The notes beneath the pieces were generated by a model that was given only the letters and a program-made list of their open reading frames with translations, was not told the DNA's origin and ran no database searches. Position numbers and translations under genes: made by a program. Positions 7,573 through 10,418 of a stretch of 10,418 nucleotides of DNA are shown piece by piece. Positions within the stretch are counted from its first letter, which is position 1. Every line of letters begins with the position of its first letter. The stretch lies in assembly GCA_002435385.1 (NCBI GenBank), contig DJMN01000025.1, positions 31,319 to 41,736 on the forward strand. The letters run 5' to 3'. The DNA is from Patescibacteria group bacterium UBA6489 (GTDB lineage: Bacteria; Patescibacteriota; Gracilibacteria; BD1-5; UBA6164).

Positions 7573-10272
7573 TTATATGTTGAATTTTGTCTTTAGTAAA
7601 TGTACATCTTTTTTGTTAAATTTCTTTTCTAATCAACTTAATACTTTTTTTTCTGTTTCAGGAGTCCGATATATTTTTAATTTTTCTTTTGCACGAGTAA
7701 TGGCTGTATAAAATATATTATGTGTAACCATTTCTTCTATTTCATCTGTAATCACAATTTTAACAGAATTGTACTCTAATCCTTGAGCTTTGTGTATTGA
7801 TATTGCATAAGCTATTTGAAAAGGAACTATAGCACTTGAAGAGTCATCATCTTCATCTGTATTTGGAGATTTATTAACAACGAATCTAACTACTGAGTTT
7901 CCATTAATAGATTCATCTAGAAGCTCTAAATCATATCCAGATGTATCAATTTCATTTATTAATTTATAAATTTCAATATCAAATTGTATTTTACTATCAA
8001 GTATTTCTATACCTAAAATTTTTCCTTTAAGATTATTGTGAATTAATGGTTTGAATCTATCAGATTCATTAAATAATATTGGGTCTCACACTTTATATGT
8101 ATGAATTCCCCATTGAATAGAAGGATTTTTATTGTTACCTTGTAGAAATTTATTAATGTTATTTATTCCATAAAGACCATCATAATTTAAGCATAAAATT
8201 ATTTCTTCCTCTTCTGAGTTGTCAAAGATTGATTTATCTAAATTTTTTGAATAATTATTATTTGTTATATGCTCTAATACATCATCTTCAATATTCCTTA
8301 CTTTGTTCCATAAAGTTAATAAATCTTCATTATTACTACGATATGGTTTAATTAATTCAAATATTGAAGCTTGGGGGATAAAAGATTGTGCTATACCAAA
8401 CCAATTCCCAAAACGAATAGACTCAATTTGAAAGACATCTCCAACTAATACTAATAATTTAAAAGATGTCTTTTCCAATATTTTAATCATATCTGAATTA
8501 CTTACAGTACTACACTCATCAATAATTAGTAAATCAAATTCTGTATCTTGGTTATTTTTTTGTAAAAAATGGGCTATAGTTTTAAATGATGAATTTGTAA
8601 CACTAATTCTTCTATCTAAATTATTAACTGCAGGATGAGTATTTGCTAGAAAAAGTTTTTTATGGTCCTTGTGAAAGTTAGATATGTGAGTTATTAATTT
8701 CGTTTTACCTGTTCATGCAGAACCATATATCATAGCTACACATGAATCTTTAAAGATCTGTTCTAAAATTTTCTTTTTTTCATTACAGTCAACATCACAA
8801 TCATCTGATTGTAGCCATCAATTAATAGAGCTTGAATAATTTTTAAAGTTTAAGGACGATAAGCTTTTTAATTCTTTTACAACATTAAGTGTATCATATT
8901 CATAACCATATATGTATGTATTATTTTTATAATTTTCTAGGTCACGAGATGGTCTATGCTTTTTGTAAAGTTTACTGTTATGTAACTTTATTAATCATTC
9001 AATATTCTCAAAATTAGTTATACTTTTTATTGGTGTATATAAAAATCCCTTATTCTCAGTGTTGTTTTTTATGAGCCTAGCAAGTAGTTCATGTTCACGG
9101 TTTTCTATACCTATACAATCAAATAAGTCATGAATTCTAGGATTATGGTCTTTTAGTGATGTAGTAAATGGCATTTCATCAAATGGAATACATCCCCACT
9201 CAAGATTTAAATCAGATAATTTATTACAAGTTCTATAGTTATATTGTCATTTAATAATCTTATTATTTAGTTTATAAAGTAGGTACTTGATAACATTTTT
9301 TCCATTATTATTATTTTTTACCAATTCACGGCTTTTATCTAAAATATTAAAAAAATGAGTTGTTTTGGCATTCTGTAAAACTTTATTTTTAAATCTATTA
9401 TAGTATTCTTCTGGAAGTTTAACAACATCAACTAAATTTAGACCAGTTTTTGTTAAAAGTGACATTAATTCACGATATTCTGTTGTTCCAGTTGATATTT
9501 GAGGATGAGTACCAAATATGTCAGCAAAATAATTAAGTTCGCATGGACGAATTGATACTTCCCAATTATCAATGATTTGAATTGGCATTTTCTCTCATAA
9601 AACTTCTATAATATCATTACTTATGGTAAGCTTTACAGCATAGTTTGGTAGAATATCTAGTTTTGTGAAAGCAATAACTCTATCAAATTTACTTACATAA
9701 TCAACAGCGGTTGTAAATGTTAATTCGTAATATACTTCATTATTAACAAAGAATGGTTTTATTTTTCTAATATAATATCTGTCATTATAAGGATTCTTCT
9801 TTCTTCTTGATATTGGTTCATTAATTTTTTGGGTAATTTTTTCATAGTATTCTCTAAGAGTAGGATCAATTTTGATAGGGAATTTATTAATATTTTCTAA
9901 AACATCAATACCATAATTATTTTTTAAAAGAGATTTTATTCTCAATAGATATTCATAATATTTTAACATTAATCTTTCTGAGTTCTCTTCATCTGGTAAA
10001 TAGTGAGATATTGTTTTTTGAAGGAACTTATGAAATTTGCTTAGAAATTTAAATTTAGCTATTGATTTAACATAAAGTTTTGCTTCATTCTGAAAAATAT
10101 TATAACTATATTCATCACTTCAATATGCTTTAACAGAAATAGCTTCAACAAAAGTTCTGAGTTTGTCTAAAATGTTTTGAGATAAAAAACCTCTTTCATC
10201 ACCTTCAAATTTATCAATAATATTACATATTGCTACATTCGAAATATTAATTTGGTTGTCTACTTTTCTCAT
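7573..10272 (-). CDS. Superfamily 1 (RecD/UvrD-like) helicase with a large unrecognised N-terminal region
   Basis: An 899-residue protein, open from ATG 10272 to TAA with TGA=Gly. The C-terminal ~390 residues form an SF1 helicase core. Walker A is YGSAGTGKTKL (Gly517-Thr524, Lys523), Walker B is LLIIDECSTVSN (Asp585-Glu586), and the motif III-like segment is VGDVFQIESIRFGNWF (Gly611 on). Near residues 820-865 come ISIHKAQGLEY and FYTAITRAKEKL, the UvrD_C_2-type motifs V and VI. The first ~510 residues match no domain I can name; a conserved-looking block reads FDRVIAFTKLD and later WEVSIRPCELNYF near residues 200-255. Such proteins unwind or translocate on DNA or RNA with ATP; the exact role is unknown. 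Only 8 of 33 glycines are TGA, unlike the neighbours, which suggests transfer from a standard-code source followed by partial adaptation. Gly520 in Walker A is one of the TGA codons. No Shine-Dalgarno is visible. Confidence 0.85.
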
Positions 10273-10389
10273 AAATCTTTTTTTTAATTTTATTAGTAAC
10301 GAATATTATTAATTTCCCTTTAAAAGTAAATTAAATATTAGTTTTAGTAATAGATTAATTTTAAAGTAGAATAAACAAAATGATATTTA

Positions 10390-10403
10390 AAACCTTAAGG
10401 TTT
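10390..10403. repeat. 14-bp perfect palindrome upstream of the helicase gene
   Basis: AAACCTTAAGGTTT is a perfect palindrome about 120 bp upstream of the helicase ATG, beside a second partial palindrome (CCAAAATTTTCGG) at the window edge. It could be an operator or part of a structure cut off by the edge. Between it and the ATG (10273-10389) the DNA is AT-rich with no gene and no convincing promoter. Confidence 0.35.
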
Positions 10404-10418
10404 CCCCAAAATTTTCGG

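Noticed and set aside
8086..9969. Three separate minus-strand frames that look like small genes (8086-8490, 9247-9588, 9595-9969)
   Set aside because: They are pieces of one helicase gene split at TGA codons; with TGA=Gly they join in one frame without gaps.
1..10272. UGA read as tryptophan (code 4, Mycoplasma-type)
   Set aside because: TGA falls at invariant glycines, including the PflB radical site and a P-loop, while tryptophan positions such as FWVRHV in PflA use TGG.
1..10272. Mass pseudogenisation or selenocysteine insertion explaining the in-frame TGAs
   Set aside because: Only TGA, never TAA or TAG, interrupts the frames; there are dozens per gene, they sit at glycine positions, and the motifs are otherwise intact.

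Overview
The window is AT-rich, and every gene I can support lies on the minus strand. UGA is read as glycine. Five long minus-strand frames stay open only if TGA is a sense codon, and TGA falls where glycine is invariant: the glycyl-radical site of pyruvate formate-lyase, a Walker A loop, and the GPNCLG motif of an acyl-CoA synthetase. Tryptophan is still TGG, and TAA and TAG are the stops. This is genetic code 25, known from Candidatus Gracilibacteria (BD1-5) and Absconditabacteria (SR1) of the Patescibacteria/CPR. The sequence does not let me choose between the two. Under the standard code these genes look like strings of tiny fragments.

Layout, in transcription order from high to low coordinate. 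(1) 10272-7573: an 899-residue superfamily 1 helicase with a large unrecognised N-terminal half. Its glycine codons differ from the rest of the window (8 of 33 are TGA, against about 78-92% in the neighbours I counted). (2) 7463-6199: an AAA_14/DUF4143-type ATPase behind a good promoter overlapped by a perfect palindrome. Its reading frame lacks a normal start codon. It is followed by two tandem hairpin repeats and a 34-bp palindromic terminator. (3) 5997-1604: pflB (pyruvate formate-lyase), a 433-residue HEPN-like protein, then pflA (the radical SAM activase of pyruvate formate-lyase). (4) 1551-1: promoter and gene for an ADP-forming acyl/acetyl-CoA synthetase that runs off the left edge.

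The metabolic genes form a short anaerobic energy route. PflA installs the glycyl radical on PflB. PflB cleaves pyruvate to formate and acetyl-CoA. The NDP-forming synthetase would convert acetyl-CoA to acetate with ATP formation. The unusual points are a gene with the HEPN RNase-type R-x4-H motif between pflB and pflA, and a helicase whose codon use suggests later acquisition from a standard-code source. The helicase, ATPase and HEPN protein are types often seen in defence or mobile regions, but nothing here proves that they work together.
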